Assembly: GCA_003445795.1 (NCBI GenBank)
Contig: DMCN01000076.1
Coordinates: 9,940 to 22,026, forward strand
Direction of reading: 5' to 3'
DNA from: Gallionellaceae bacterium
GTDB lineage: Bacteria > Pseudomonadota > Gammaproteobacteria > Burkholderiales > Gallionellaceae
Length of the DNA: 12,087 nucleotides
This document shows, in pieces, positions 1 through 6,864 of this stretch. The position numbers were made by a program, and so were the translations under genes. How positions within the stretch are numbered: the first letter of the stretch is position 1; each line of letters starts with the position of its first letter. Below the pieces are notes generated by a model. That model made no database searches. It had not been told where the DNA came from and saw only the letters and a program-made list of their open reading frames with translations.

Positions 1-908
1 CACGCTTCACTTCCAAAGTGCACGGGCGCTATCAGCCCTGGTATTACTTCGTACCGGTGTTGGCGCTAGGCATGCTGCCCTGGCTGTTCGTGATGTTCGA
101 CGCGCTGCTGCGCAGCTGGAAGAACACGACACAGCAGGTGCGTGAGTTCAGCCCGGAGCGTTTCCTGCTGGTGTGGGCGGTGTTTATCTATTTCTTCTTC
201 TCCATCTCCGGTTCCAAGCTGCCGTCGTACCTATTGCCGATGTTCCCTGCTTTGGCTTTGCTGATGGGCAAGCAGATCGCCGAGATGGAATCGCGACGAC
301 TGTTCTGGCTGATCCTGCCGGTGTTGTTTATTGCGGCTATCCTGCTCGGTCTGGCACCGTTTACCGCCAAAACTGCCGATACGCCGCTGCAGCTGGAGTT
401 GTATAGCGCATACGCCATCTGGCTGACAGTCGCAGCGGCAGTGTGGGTCACCGGTATTGTTGCGGGGCTATGGCTGTTGCGCCGCGAGAACAAGATAGCA
501 GCGGTAATCGTGCTGGCTTTCTCATCACTGATTGCGGCGCAGATCGGCACGTCCGGGCATAACACCGCGGCGCGCGACCGTTCTGCTTACCATGTGGCCG
601 AAGCCATCATGCCGTATGTGAAACCGGACATCCCGTTCTATTCCGTCATGTATTACGAGCAAACGCTGCCGTTCTACATCAAGCGTACTTTCACGCTGGT
701 GCAGTATCAGGATGAGATGGATTTCGGCATCCAGCAGGAACCGGAGAAATGGATTCCGGATCTGGCTGGCTTTGCCGAGCGCTGGAACAAGGACAAGGAA
801 GCGCTGGCCATCGTGCAGATGCACCGTTACCCTGAAGTGGAAGCCCTGCATCTGCCGATGCAGGAGATATTCCGCGACGAACATTTTGTGGTGGTGAAGA
901 AACCATGA
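1..908 (+). CDS. arnT: ArnT-like lipid A Ara4N transferase (GT39/PMT fold), 3' part only
   Basis: This is the C-terminal part of a polyprenyl-phosphate-dependent glycosyltransferase. It probably transfers Ara4N from undecaprenyl phosphate to lipid A on the periplasmic side of the inner membrane. The frame is already open at base 3, reading RFTSKVHGRYQPWYY, so the gene starts outside the window; the GTG at 18 is internal. Seen: about six hydrophobic segments in roughly the first 180 residues, the family-typical stretch GSKLPSYLLPMFPALALL just after a helix, and then a soluble C-terminal domain of about 115 residues ending at TGA 906-908. ArnT proteins are usually about 550 residues, so a little over half is visible. 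The stop overlaps the next start (ATGA at 905-908), which implies translational coupling. The family call is firm. The ArnT assignment rests on similarity plus the surrounding arn genes; another GT39 sugar transferase is the alternative. Confidence 0.82.
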   Translation, partial: RFTSKVHGRYQPWYYFVPVLALGMLPWLFVMFDALLRSWKNTTQQVREFSPERFLLVWAVFIYFFFSISGSKLPSYLLPMFPALALLMGKQIAEMESRRLFWLILPVLFIAAILLGLAPFTAKTADTPLQLELYSAYAIWLTVAAAVWVTGIVAGLWLLRRENKIAAVIVLAFSSLIAAQIGTSGHNTAARDRSAYHVAEAIMPYVKPDIPFYSVMYYEQTLPFYIKRTFTLVQYQDEMDFGIQQEPEKWIPDLAGFAERWNKDKEALAIVQMHRYPEVEALHLPMQEIFRDEHFVVVKKP

Positions 909-1276
909 ATCTGGTCAGCTTTAGTTTGATCTTCGCGGGCGTGATGCTCAATGCCGCCGCGCAGATATTGATGAAGGCGGGCACCAATACCGTCGGCCAT
1001 TTCGAGTTCAGCGCGGCGAACGTGCTGCCCATCGGCTGGAAACTGGCGACAGAGTGGCACATCGTCACCGCGCTGTTCTGCTACGGCATCAGCGTGGTGG
1101 TGTGGATCCTCGCGCTGTCGCGTGTGCCGGTCAGCATCGCCTTCCCCATGCTGTCGATGGCCTATGTGGTCAATGCCATCGCGGCGTATTACCTGCTGGG
1201 TGAACCGTTCAGCGCCACCAAACTGGCCGGCATGGGTGTCATCATCGTCGGCGTCATCATCATTTCGAGAGCTTGA
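905..1276 (+). CDS. SMR/EamA-type ArnE/ArnF-like Ara4N-lipid flippase subunit
   Basis: A 123-residue integral membrane protein with four predicted helices (about residues 3-24, 51-71, 74-98 and 102-122), the size and layout of the small multidrug resistance fold. In E. coli, ArnE and ArnF form a pair proposed to flip undecaprenyl-phosphate-Ara4N to the periplasmic face. The early stretch LNAAAQILMKAG and the segment PVSIAFPMLSMAYVVNA resemble ArnE/ArnF and related EamA-type proteins. The start overlaps the upstream stop in ATGA, and the arnB-like gene begins 2 bases after this stop, so it sits inside a tightly coupled operon. Only one such gene is visible, so it may act as a homodimer or pair with a subunit encoded elsewhere. 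I cannot say whether it is closer to ArnE or ArnF, so no symbol is given. Confidence 0.8.
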   Translation: MNLVSFSLIFAGVMLNAAAQILMKAGTNTVGHFEFSAANVLPIGWKLATEWHIVTALFCYGISVVVWILALSRVPVSIAFPMLSMAYVVNAIAAYYLLGEPFSATKLAGMGVIIVGVIIISRA

Positions 1277-1278
1277 GC

Positions 1279-2400
1279 ATGTCTGAATTCCTTCCGTTCA
1301 CCAAACCCTACATCGACGAAGCTGCCATCGCTGCCGTCGGCGATGTGCTGCGCTCCGGCTGGATAACCAGCGGCCCCAAGGTGCAGGAATTCGAAAAACA
1401 GCTCTCGGCCTATTTCGGCGGGCGTCCGGTGCGCACCTTCAACTCCGGCACTTGCACCATGGAGATCGCCCTGCGCATCGCGGGTATAGGCGCGGGAGAT
1501 GAAGTCATCACGACGCCCATCTCCTGGGTGGCGACATCCAATGTCATCCTCGAAGTCGGCGCGACGCCGGTGTTCGCGGATATCGACCCGGTCACCCGCA
1601 ACATCGACCTGGACAAGGTCGAGGCTGCGATCACGCCGAAGACCCGCGCCATCATTCCGGTAGATCTGTCCGGCCTGCCGGTGGACCGCGACAGGCTGTA
1701 CGCCATCGCCGCCAAACACAAGCTGCGTGTGGTGGAAGATGCCGCGCAGGCCATCGGTTCGCTGTGGAACGGCAAGCGCATCGGCAGCTTCGGTGATTTC
1801 GTCTCGTTCAGCTTTCAGGCCAACAAGAACCTCACCACTACCGAAGGTGGCTGTCTGGTACTGAACAACGAAGACGAAGCGTGCCTGGCGGAAAAGTATC
1901 GCCTACAGGGCGTCACGCGCAGCGGCTTCGATGGCATGGATGTGGACGTGCTGGGCGGCAAATACAACATGACCGACGTGGCTGCCGCCATTGGTCTGAA
2001 CCAGTTGCCGCAACTGGACGCCATCACCGCACGCCGTCATGCGCTGGCCAAACATTACTTCGCCACCTTTGGTACGGATTTTGAGAAGCAGACGGGTGCG
2101 CAGCTGCCGCTCCCCAATTTCGAGAATACCAACTGGCACATGTTCCAGCTCGTCCTGCCCCAAGGCGTGGTGCGCGCCGAGTTCATGGAAAAGATGAAAG
2201 CGCGCAACATCGGCTGCGGCGTGCATTACCCGCCCATCCACCTATTCCAGATGTACCGCGCGCGCGGTTTCAGGGAAGGCATATTCCCCGTCGCCGAAAG
2301 CGTAGGGCGGCACATCGTCAGCCTGCCCATGTTTCCCAGGATGGGCGATGCTGACGTTGGTCGAGTGGTGAATGCTGTACGCGAAGTGCTGGCTGGCTAG
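1279..2400 (+). CDS. arnB: ArnB-like DegT/DnrJ/EryC1/StrS aminotransferase
   Basis: A 373-residue PLP-dependent sugar aminotransferase, expected to convert the UDP-4-ketopentose to UDP-4-amino-4-deoxy-L-arabinose with glutamate as amino donor. Seen: the N-terminal FLPFTKPYIDEAAI entry, RSGWITSGPKVQEFE, the PLP-phosphate region NSGTCTMEIAL, Asp154 in VVEDAAQAIGS (expected to pair with the pyridine nitrogen), and the Schiff-base Lys183 in SFQANKNLTTTEGG. The C-terminal GCGVHYPPIHLFQMY and SLPMFPRM are typical of the family. I chose ATG 1279 because a GAGAG lies 7 nt upstream; an in-frame TTG at 1273 would add two residues and overlap the previous stop. The family is certain. The exact sugar substrate is inferred from the arn context, because DegT enzymes act on many nucleotide sugars and VDLSGLPVD differs from the E. 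coli ArnB sequence at that place. Confidence 0.87.
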   Translation: MSEFLPFTKPYIDEAAIAAVGDVLRSGWITSGPKVQEFEKQLSAYFGGRPVRTFNSGTCTMEIALRIAGIGAGDEVITTPISWVATSNVILEVGATPVFADIDPVTRNIDLDKVEAAITPKTRAIIPVDLSGLPVDRDRLYAIAAKHKLRVVEDAAQAIGSLWNGKRIGSFGDFVSFSFQANKNLTTTEGGCLVLNNEDEACLAEKYRLQGVTRSGFDGMDVDVLGGKYNMTDVAAAIGLNQLPQLDAITARRHALAKHYFATFGTDFEKQTGAQLPLPNFENTNWHMFQLVLPQGVVRAEFMEKMKARNIGCGVHYPPIHLFQMYRARGFREGIFPVAESVGRHIVSLPMFPRMGDADVGRVVNAVREVLAG

Positions 2401-2405
2401 CGGGG

Positions 2406-2429
2406 TTGAGCGCTAACAACCGCGCTCAA
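2406..2429. terminator. Perfect 8-bp inverted repeat between convergent genes
   Basis: TTGAGCGC (2406-2413) and GCGCTCAA (2422-2429) are perfect complements around an 8-nt loop. The hairpin lies right after the arnB stop (2398-2400) and covers the stop codon of the convergent chemoreceptor gene (2426-2428). It could serve as a weak two-way terminator or 3'-end stabiliser. Neither strand has a run of T after the stem, so it is not a classical intrinsic terminator. Confidence 0.35.
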
Positions 2430-3580
2430 TGCTTGGTTGCCTGCATCGATTCCCTGCATTCCTGATAGTCATCAGAGTTGATATTCTCCTTGCCGCTCTC
2501 GGCAATGACCTCCAGCGTTTCCAGTACCTGGAAACTGGCTTTTTCCATCTCCGCGATGGCTTCGAGTCCCTGTTTATAGCGGCCCTCGTGGTAATGGGAG
2601 ACAGCTTCGACGCCAAGGCGATGGAAGCGTTGATGCGGTTCTTCCATTTCGCGGAAGCCGTTCAGTTTGGAAAAACAGTGATTCCCCTCTCCCTCGTAAT
2701 ACCATTTGCCCAGTCGGCAGCCTTTGTGGCTGGCGAACTCGTCCGGATGTTTGGTTGAGGTGCCCAGGAACACTTTGTAGATCTCGAACTTGAACACCAG
2801 ATGGTCCATTTTGGCGACTTCGATGAAGGAGCGCAGGGCGGTGGTGCCAATGGCATTCTTCATTTCCACGGTGACCTGCATCAGTTCCTTCATGCTGCCG
2901 ACCGCCTGCTGCCCGTCTTTATGGAATCCTTCAGCCTGTTGCGGGCTGACTTCCACCAGCGCTTTGACTGCCGAGGTCTCTTTCTGGATCGCACTGACCA
3001 GTTGGCCGATCTCGCTGGTGGCGGTCGAGGTTCGCTCGGCCAGTTTGCGCACTTCGTCGGCGACGACGGCGAAACCGCGGCCCTGTTCGCCCGCGCGCGC
3101 GGCCTCGATGGCGGCATTCAGCGCCAGCAGATTGGTCTGGTCGGCGATCTCCTTGATCAGCTTGACGATGCCGCCAATCTGGCTGGTGCGCTCGTTGAGG
3201 TGATCGACGCTGGCTGCGGTCTCCACGGTCTTTTCCGACATCTTTTGCAGATTGCTGGCGATGCGCTCGACGGCGACCAGGTTCATGCTCAACGCACCCG
3301 TGGTCTGGCCGATATGTTCGTTCTCCTGTTTCATGGTATGTGCCAGCGTGGCCAGCGTGGACTGGACCTCCTTGGCGGATTCGCAGTACGAATTCATGTG
3401 CTGGAACAGTCCTTCGTGCATGACGATCAACTCGGTGCTGTTGTTGAACTTGGCCGTGACTGAATCATGTTGCTGCTGCAGGTTGATGACGTTGTTTTTC
3501 CGCTCGTCCAGCAATTGTTCGAAATCGCGCAGTTTTTCCTTCAGCGTCGCCACTTCTTGCTTGTAACCGTTGTTGAACAT
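2426..3580 (-). CDS. Soluble methyl-accepting chemotaxis protein with C-terminal CZB domain
   Basis: A 384-residue cytoplasmic chemoreceptor. It has no membrane helix, signal peptide or HAMP domain. The N-terminal ~40 residues look like coiled coil. The signalling domain follows, with the conserved hairpin tip (EIADQTNLLALNAAIEAARA, then GEQGRGFAVVADEVRKLAER) that contacts CheA and CheW. The C-terminal ~120 residues are a chemoreceptor zinc-binding (CZB) domain: DHLVFKFEIYKVF, HKGCRLGKWYYEG, PHQRFH and the later His residues supply the expected 3-His/1-Cys zinc site. CZB receptors such as H. pylori TlpD respond to zinc-linked or oxidant signals; the ligand here is unknown. I chose ATG 3580 because GGGAG (3587-3591) sits 6 nt upstream; an ATG at 3595 would add five residues (MREPK) and put this GGGAG inside the gene. 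It lies antisense between the two arn blocks and has its own promoter region. No other chemotaxis gene is visible. Confidence 0.93.
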   Translation of the reverse strand: MFNNGYKQEVATLKEKLRDFEQLLDERKNNVINLQQQHDSVTAKFNNSTELIVMHEGLFQHMNSYCESAKEVQSTLATLAHTMKQENEHIGQTTGALSMNLVAVERIASNLQKMSEKTVETAASVDHLNERTSQIGGIVKLIKEIADQTNLLALNAAIEAARAGEQGRGFAVVADEVRKLAERTSTATSEIGQLVSAIQKETSAVKALVEVSPQQAEGFHKDGQQAVGSMKELMQVTVEMKNAIGTTALRSFIEVAKMDHLVFKFEIYKVFLGTSTKHPDEFASHKGCRLGKWYYEGEGNHCFSKLNGFREMEEPHQRFHRLGVEAVSHYHEGRYKQGLEAIAEMEKASFQVLETLEVIAESGKENINSDDYQECRESMQATKH

Positions 3581-3595
3581 TTTGGGCTCCCTCAT

Positions 3596-3822
3596 TGGTT
3601 TTTATTACAGCCTATCCATGCTTTCGGCCGCATCGGTTTTGAATGAACAAACCATTCGTCCATGCGGACATGGAAGGTATCGACAATGCCCATGAACAAT
3701 CAATATGCCAAAAGGCCTAGATAAATATATAGATAGCCACCCCATTCGGGCTAGACCTTGTGTCATGTCCCCAACACAGCGGATTTCGCTAACCCCATGC
3801 TCTGCGGTAGAATGCCGCCCCT
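3596..3822. other. Divergent intergenic region with short inverted repeats
   Basis: This 227-bp region separates the divergent chemoreceptor and arnC genes and must hold both promoters. It is more AT-rich than its surroundings, especially around 3718-3735. Two small dyads are visible: TCCATG-cgga-CATGGA (3659-3674), and GGTTT (3635-3639) with AAACC (3649-3653) about 40-60 nt upstream of the chemoreceptor start. They are operator candidates only; no known regulator site is recognisable. I saw no convincing PmrA-type direct repeat that would tie arn expression to PmrAB. Confidence 0.4.
3785..3822 (+). promoter_or_regulatory. Putative arnC promoter with near-leaderless start
   Basis: TAGAAT (3808-3813) matches the -10 consensus TATAAT at four of six positions and is preceded by TGCGG, a partial extended -10. 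The spaced -35 candidate TTCGCT (3785-3790, 17-nt spacer) is poor. Transcription from this -10 would begin near 3820, within a few bases of the arnC ATG at 3823, and no Shine-Dalgarno sequence precedes that ATG. The -10 is flanked by GCGG/CCGC (3804-3807 and 3815-3818). Confidence 0.4.
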
Positions 3823-4839
3823 ATGAGCACACCCCAACTTTCCGTCGTCATTCCCGTCTATAACGAAGAGCAGGGCTTGCAGGCTTTGTTCGATCGCCTG
3901 TATCCCGCGTTGGACAAGCTCGGCATCGGCTACGAAGTCGTGTTCGTCAACGATGGCAGCCGCGACCGTTCCGCCGCAATCCTGCGCGAGCAGTTCCAGA
4001 AACGCCCCGACGTGACCCGGGTGGTGCTGTTCAACGGCAATTTCGGCCAGCACATGGCCATCATGGCCGGCTTCGAACAATGCCGCGGCCAGCGCATCGT
4101 GACGCTGGATGCCGATTTGCAGAACCCGCCCGAAGACACCGGTCTGCTGCTGGCCAAGATGGACGAGGGCCACGACTATGTTGGTTCAATCCGTCGCCAG
4201 CGCAACGACAGTTGGTGGCGCCATGTCGCCTCGCGCGCCATGAACGGCCTACGCGAGAAGATCACCCGCATCAAGATGACCGATCAGGGCTGCATGTTCC
4301 GCGCCTACGACCGCAACATCATCGACGCCATCAACAGTTGCAAGGAAGTCAGCACCTTCATCCCGGCCCTGGCCTACAGCTTCGCGCGCAACCCGGCCGA
4401 GGTGGTGGTGGGGCACGAGGAGCGCGCGGTCGGCGAATCGAAGTATTCGATGTACAGTCTGATCCGACTTAATTTCGATTTGATGACAGGTTTTTCGCTG
4501 GTGCCCTTGCAGATGTTCTCCATGCTGGGCATGCTGATCTCGCTGGGTTCCGGTCTGTTCTTTATCTTCCTGGTGGTGCGCCGCCTGATCATCGGCCCGG
4601 AAGCCGAGGGGCTGTTCACCCTGTTTGCGCTGATGTTCTTCATGATCGGCATCGCGCTGTTCGGTATCGGCCTGCTGGGCGAATACATCGGCCGCATCTA
4701 CCAGCAGGTACGCCATCGCCCGCGTTATCTGATCGAGGCGGTGCTTGAGCAGCAGGAGGATGAAAAACCCAAACGTGCTCGCAAGCCCAAGGCCGCGACA
4801 GAACCAGCAACCGATCTGTTCGCGGACGGTGACGAATGA
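3823..4839 (+). CDS. arnC: ArnC-like undecaprenyl-phosphate Ara4FN transferase (GT2)
   Basis: A 338-residue GT-A family 2 glycosyltransferase, expected to move 4-deoxy-4-formamido-L-arabinose from UDP to undecaprenyl phosphate at the cytoplasmic face of the inner membrane. Seen: the N-terminal LSVVIPVYNEEQGL, NDGSRDRSA (about residues 43-51), the DAD metal/nucleotide site at about 96-98 in TLDADLQNPPED, and two membrane helices at about 225-252 and 263-289. A basic juxtamembrane segment ending IYQQVRHRPRYLI follows, then a charged, lysine-rich tail. This is the typical ArnC/DPMS-like layout and length. The next gene overlaps by 4 nt (ATGA 4836-4839), so the two are coupled. The fold is certain. 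The sugar specificity is inferred from direct linkage to arnA and arnD; GtrB-type and dolichyl-phosphate-mannose-synthase-like relatives share the architecture. Confidence 0.9.
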   Translation: MSTPQLSVVIPVYNEEQGLQALFDRLYPALDKLGIGYEVVFVNDGSRDRSAAILREQFQKRPDVTRVVLFNGNFGQHMAIMAGFEQCRGQRIVTLDADLQNPPEDTGLLLAKMDEGHDYVGSIRRQRNDSWWRHVASRAMNGLREKITRIKMTDQGCMFRAYDRNIIDAINSCKEVSTFIPALAYSFARNPAEVVVGHEERAVGESKYSMYSLIRLNFDLMTGFSLVPLQMFSMLGMLISLGSGLFFIFLVVRRLIIGPEAEGLFTLFALMFFMIGIALFGIGLLGEYIGRIYQQVRHRPRYLIEAVLEQQEDEKPKRARKPKAATEPATDLFADGDE

Positions 4840-5753
4840 GCCGAGCCGTCGTTTTTGCGTATCACAATGTTGGCGTCCGCTGCCTGAATGTGCTGCTGGC
4901 GCACGGCGTGGATGTGGCGCTGGTGGTGACCCACCGCGACAACCCGAAAGAGACCATCTGGTTCGAGAGCGTGCGGAATCTGGCCGAGTTGCATGGCATC
5001 CCGACCATCACGCCGGATAACCCGAACGTGCCGGAAGTGGAAGCGCAGATTCGTGCTTTACAGCCGGACTTCTTCTTCTCGTTCTACTACCGCGAGATGC
5101 TGAAAGCGCCGCTGCTGGCCATTCCCAAGCGCGGGGCGCTTAACATGCACGGCTCGCTGCTGCCCAAATATCGCGGGCGTGTGCCGGTGAATTGGGCGAT
5201 AATTCGCGCCGAAACGGAAACCGGTGCGACGCTGCACTACATGACCGAGAAGCCAGACAACGGCGACATCGTGGCGCAGCAGGCCGTCCCCATCCTGCCC
5301 AACGACACGGCGCATGAGGTGTTCCTGAAAGTTACCGTGGCGGCGGAGATGGCGTTGAACGCCGTGTTGCCAGCCTTGTTGGCGGGAACGTCCAAGGCCG
5401 AAAAACAGGACCTGAGCAAGGGCGGCTATTTCGGCGGACGCAAGGCAGAAGACGGCATCATCAATTGGTCACAGTCGGCGTTGGAGATACACAACCTGGT
5501 GCGCGCGGTAGCGCCGCCTTATCCGGGCGCGATGACGCAGGTGATGGGCAAGCCCATGCGCATCTTGCAAACGTTGGTGAGCAAGGAGAAAGGCGCGGGA
5601 CAAGCGGCCTTTTTTGTGAGAGACGGCAAGGCTTGGGCGGATTGCGGTAGCGGTGTGCTGCACATCGTGCGCTTCGAGCTGGATGGTGTAGAGACAAGTG
5701 CTGCGGAGTTTGCAGCGAAGCATGGCACTGGAAGATTTGAATTTAATCGTTGA
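4836..5753 (+). CDS. arnA: UDP-Ara4N formyltransferase (stand-alone ArnA N-terminal domain)
   Basis: A 305-residue protein matching the N-terminal half of E. coli ArnA (about residues 1-304). It should transfer a formyl group from 10-formyltetrahydrofolate to UDP-Ara4N in the cytoplasm, which drives the pathway forward. The catalytic triad is present one position later than in E. coli ArnA: Asn103 and His105 in NMHGSLLPKYRG, and Asp141 in DNGDIVAQ. The LLPKYRGRVPVNWAI loop and the later VRAVAPPYPGA region are typical of the formyltransferase fold with its C-terminal OB-like subdomain. The dehydrogenase half of ArnA is absent and is encoded by the next gene. The start overlaps the arnC stop. 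Other sugar formyltransferases are possible, but the gene order makes the ArnA role very likely. Confidence 0.9.
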   Translation: MSRAVVFAYHNVGVRCLNVLLAHGVDVALVVTHRDNPKETIWFESVRNLAELHGIPTITPDNPNVPEVEAQIRALQPDFFFSFYYREMLKAPLLAIPKRGALNMHGSLLPKYRGRVPVNWAIIRAETETGATLHYMTEKPDNGDIVAQQAVPILPNDTAHEVFLKVTVAAEMALNAVLPALLAGTSKAEKQDLSKGGYFGGRKAEDGIINWSQSALEIHNLVRAVAPPYPGAMTQVMGKPMRILQTLVSKEKGAGQAAFFVRDGKAWADCGSGVLHIVRFELDGVETSAAEFAAKHGTGRFEFNR

Positions 5754-5757
5754 GGAA
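5752..5757 (+). promoter_or_regulatory. Ribosome binding site deciding the ArnA-dehydrogenase start
   Basis: GAGGAA, which overlaps the stop codon of the formyltransferase gene (TGA 5751-5753), lies 6 nt before ATG 5764. The protein from that ATG begins MKKVLILGVNGFIG, exactly where the Rossmann fold should start. This rules against the in-frame upstream GTG at 5698. Confidence 0.75.
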
Positions 5758-5763
5758 ATAAAA

Positions 5764-6807
5764 ATGAAGAAAGTACTGATCCTGGGTGTGAACGGCTTCA
5801 TTGGCCACCATCTGTCCAACCGCATTCTGGCCACCACAGACTGGGAAGTCTATGGCATGGACATGAGCACCGACCGTATCACCGACCTGATCGGCCAGCC
5901 GCGCTTCCACTTTTTCGAAGGCGACATCACCATCAACAAGGAATGGGTCGAGTACCACGTCAAGAAATGCGACGTGATCCTGCCGCTGGTCGCCATCGCC
6001 ACCCCGGCCACTTACGTGAAACAGCCGCTGCGCGTGTTCGAACTGGACTTCGAAGCCAACCTGCCCATCGTGCGCGCCTGCGTGAAGTACAACAAGCACC
6101 TGGTGTTCCCCTCGACTTCCGAAGTCTACGGCATGTGCCACGACGAAGAGTTCGACCCGGAGAATTCCGAACTGATCTGCGGCCCGATCAACAAGCCGCG
6201 CTGGATCTACTCCAACTCCAAGCAACTCATGGATCGCGTGATCTGGGGTTACGGCATGCAGGACAACCTGAACTTCACCCTGTTCCGTCCGTTCAACTGG
6301 ATCGGCGCCGGTCTGGATTCGATCAATACCCCGAAGGAAGGCAGCTCGCGCGTGGTGACCCAGTTCCTCGGCCACATCATCCGCGGCAACAACATCAGCC
6401 TGGTCGACGGCGGCCACCAGAAACGCGCCTTCACCTACATCGACGACGGTATCGACGCGCTGATGAAGATCATCGACAACAAGAACGGCGTCGCCACCGG
6501 CAAGATATACAACATCGGCAACCCGACCAACAACTACGCGATTCGCGACCTGGCCGACATGATGCTGAAGCTGGCGAACGAGTATCCGGAATATGCCGAG
6601 TCCGCCGCCAAGGTGAAGATCGTCGAGACGACTTCCGACGCCTACTACGGCAAGGGCTACCAGGATGTGCAGAACCGCGTGCCCAAGATCACCAACACCT
6701 GCGAAGAACTGGGCTGGAAGCCGACCACCACCATGCCGGATACCCTGCGCAAGATATTCGACGCTTACCGCACGCAGATTGTCGAAGCACGCGGTCTGAT
6801 CGACTAA
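5764..6807 (+). CDS. arnA: UDP-glucuronate C4-oxidase/decarboxylase (stand-alone ArnA C-terminal domain)
   Basis: A 347-residue extended SDR enzyme equal to the C-terminal half of E. coli ArnA. It is expected to oxidise and decarboxylate UDP-glucuronate to UDP-4-keto-pentose with NAD+. The nucleotide motif GVNGFIG is at residues 8-14. Ser119 and Glu120 in PSTSEVYGM, Tyr149 and Lys153 in YSNSK, and Arg305 in DVQNRVP correspond with a constant offset of 314 to Ser433, Glu434, Tyr463, Lys467 and Arg619 of E. coli ArnA, so the whole known active site is kept. Ser119/Glu120 and Arg305 are the residues that separate this decarboxylating oxidase from ordinary UDP-glucose epimerases. The reading frame differs from that of the formyltransferase gene, so this is not a fused gene broken by a single stop. 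A strong hairpin follows the gene. Confidence 0.93.
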   Translation: MKKVLILGVNGFIGHHLSNRILATTDWEVYGMDMSTDRITDLIGQPRFHFFEGDITINKEWVEYHVKKCDVILPLVAIATPATYVKQPLRVFELDFEANLPIVRACVKYNKHLVFPSTSEVYGMCHDEEFDPENSELICGPINKPRWIYSNSKQLMDRVIWGYGMQDNLNFTLFRPFNWIGAGLDSINTPKEGSSRVVTQFLGHIIRGNNISLVDGGHQKRAFTYIDDGIDALMKIIDNKNGVATGKIYNIGNPTNNYAIRDLADMMLKLANEYPEYAESAAKVKIVETTSDAYYGKGYQDVQNRVPKITNTCEELGWKPTTTMPDTLRKIFDAYRTQIVEARGLID

Positions 6808-6818
6808 AACAGGCTCCG

Positions 6819-6846
6819 GGATTCAGGGGCGTATGCTCCTGAATCC
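6819..6846 (+). other. Strong intercistronic hairpin between arnA (dehydrogenase) and arnD
   Basis: GGATTCAGGGGC (6819-6830) pairs with GCTCCTGAATCC (6835-6846) around a GTAT tetraloop. This is a 12-bp stem with a single G-U wobble. No T-run follows (AATATCCTGC), so it is not a standard intrinsic terminator. It could stabilise the upstream mRNA end, mark an RNA processing site or dampen arnD expression. Its last ten bases are nearly repeated at 6851-6860 (TCCTGAATCC against TCCTGCATCC). Confidence 0.6.
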
Positions 6847-6864
6847 AATATCCTGCATCCTGAA

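Noticed and set aside
2801..3463. Open frame on the + strand opposite the chemoreceptor
   Set aside because: It is an antisense shadow of the conserved signalling domain; its composition is unlike a real protein and no family is recognisable.
3695..3711. Sigma-54-like promoter on the - strand upstream of the chemoreceptor (TTGGCATATTGATTGTT)
   Set aside because: The -24 GG is present but the -12 element is GT instead of the nearly invariant GC, and there are further mismatches.
3596..3822. PmrA or PhoP binding site controlling arnC
   Set aside because: I looked for paired CTTAA-type or GTTTA-type repeats and saw none with correct spacing.
5698..5763. Upstream GTG start for the ArnA dehydrogenase
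   Set aside because: It lies inside the formyltransferase gene; GAGGAA 6 nt before ATG 5764 and the Rossmann fold position favour the later start.
5943..6842. Overlapping + strand frame within the ArnA dehydrogenase
   Set aside because: Arg/His/Gln-rich out-of-frame translation of a highly conserved enzyme gene.
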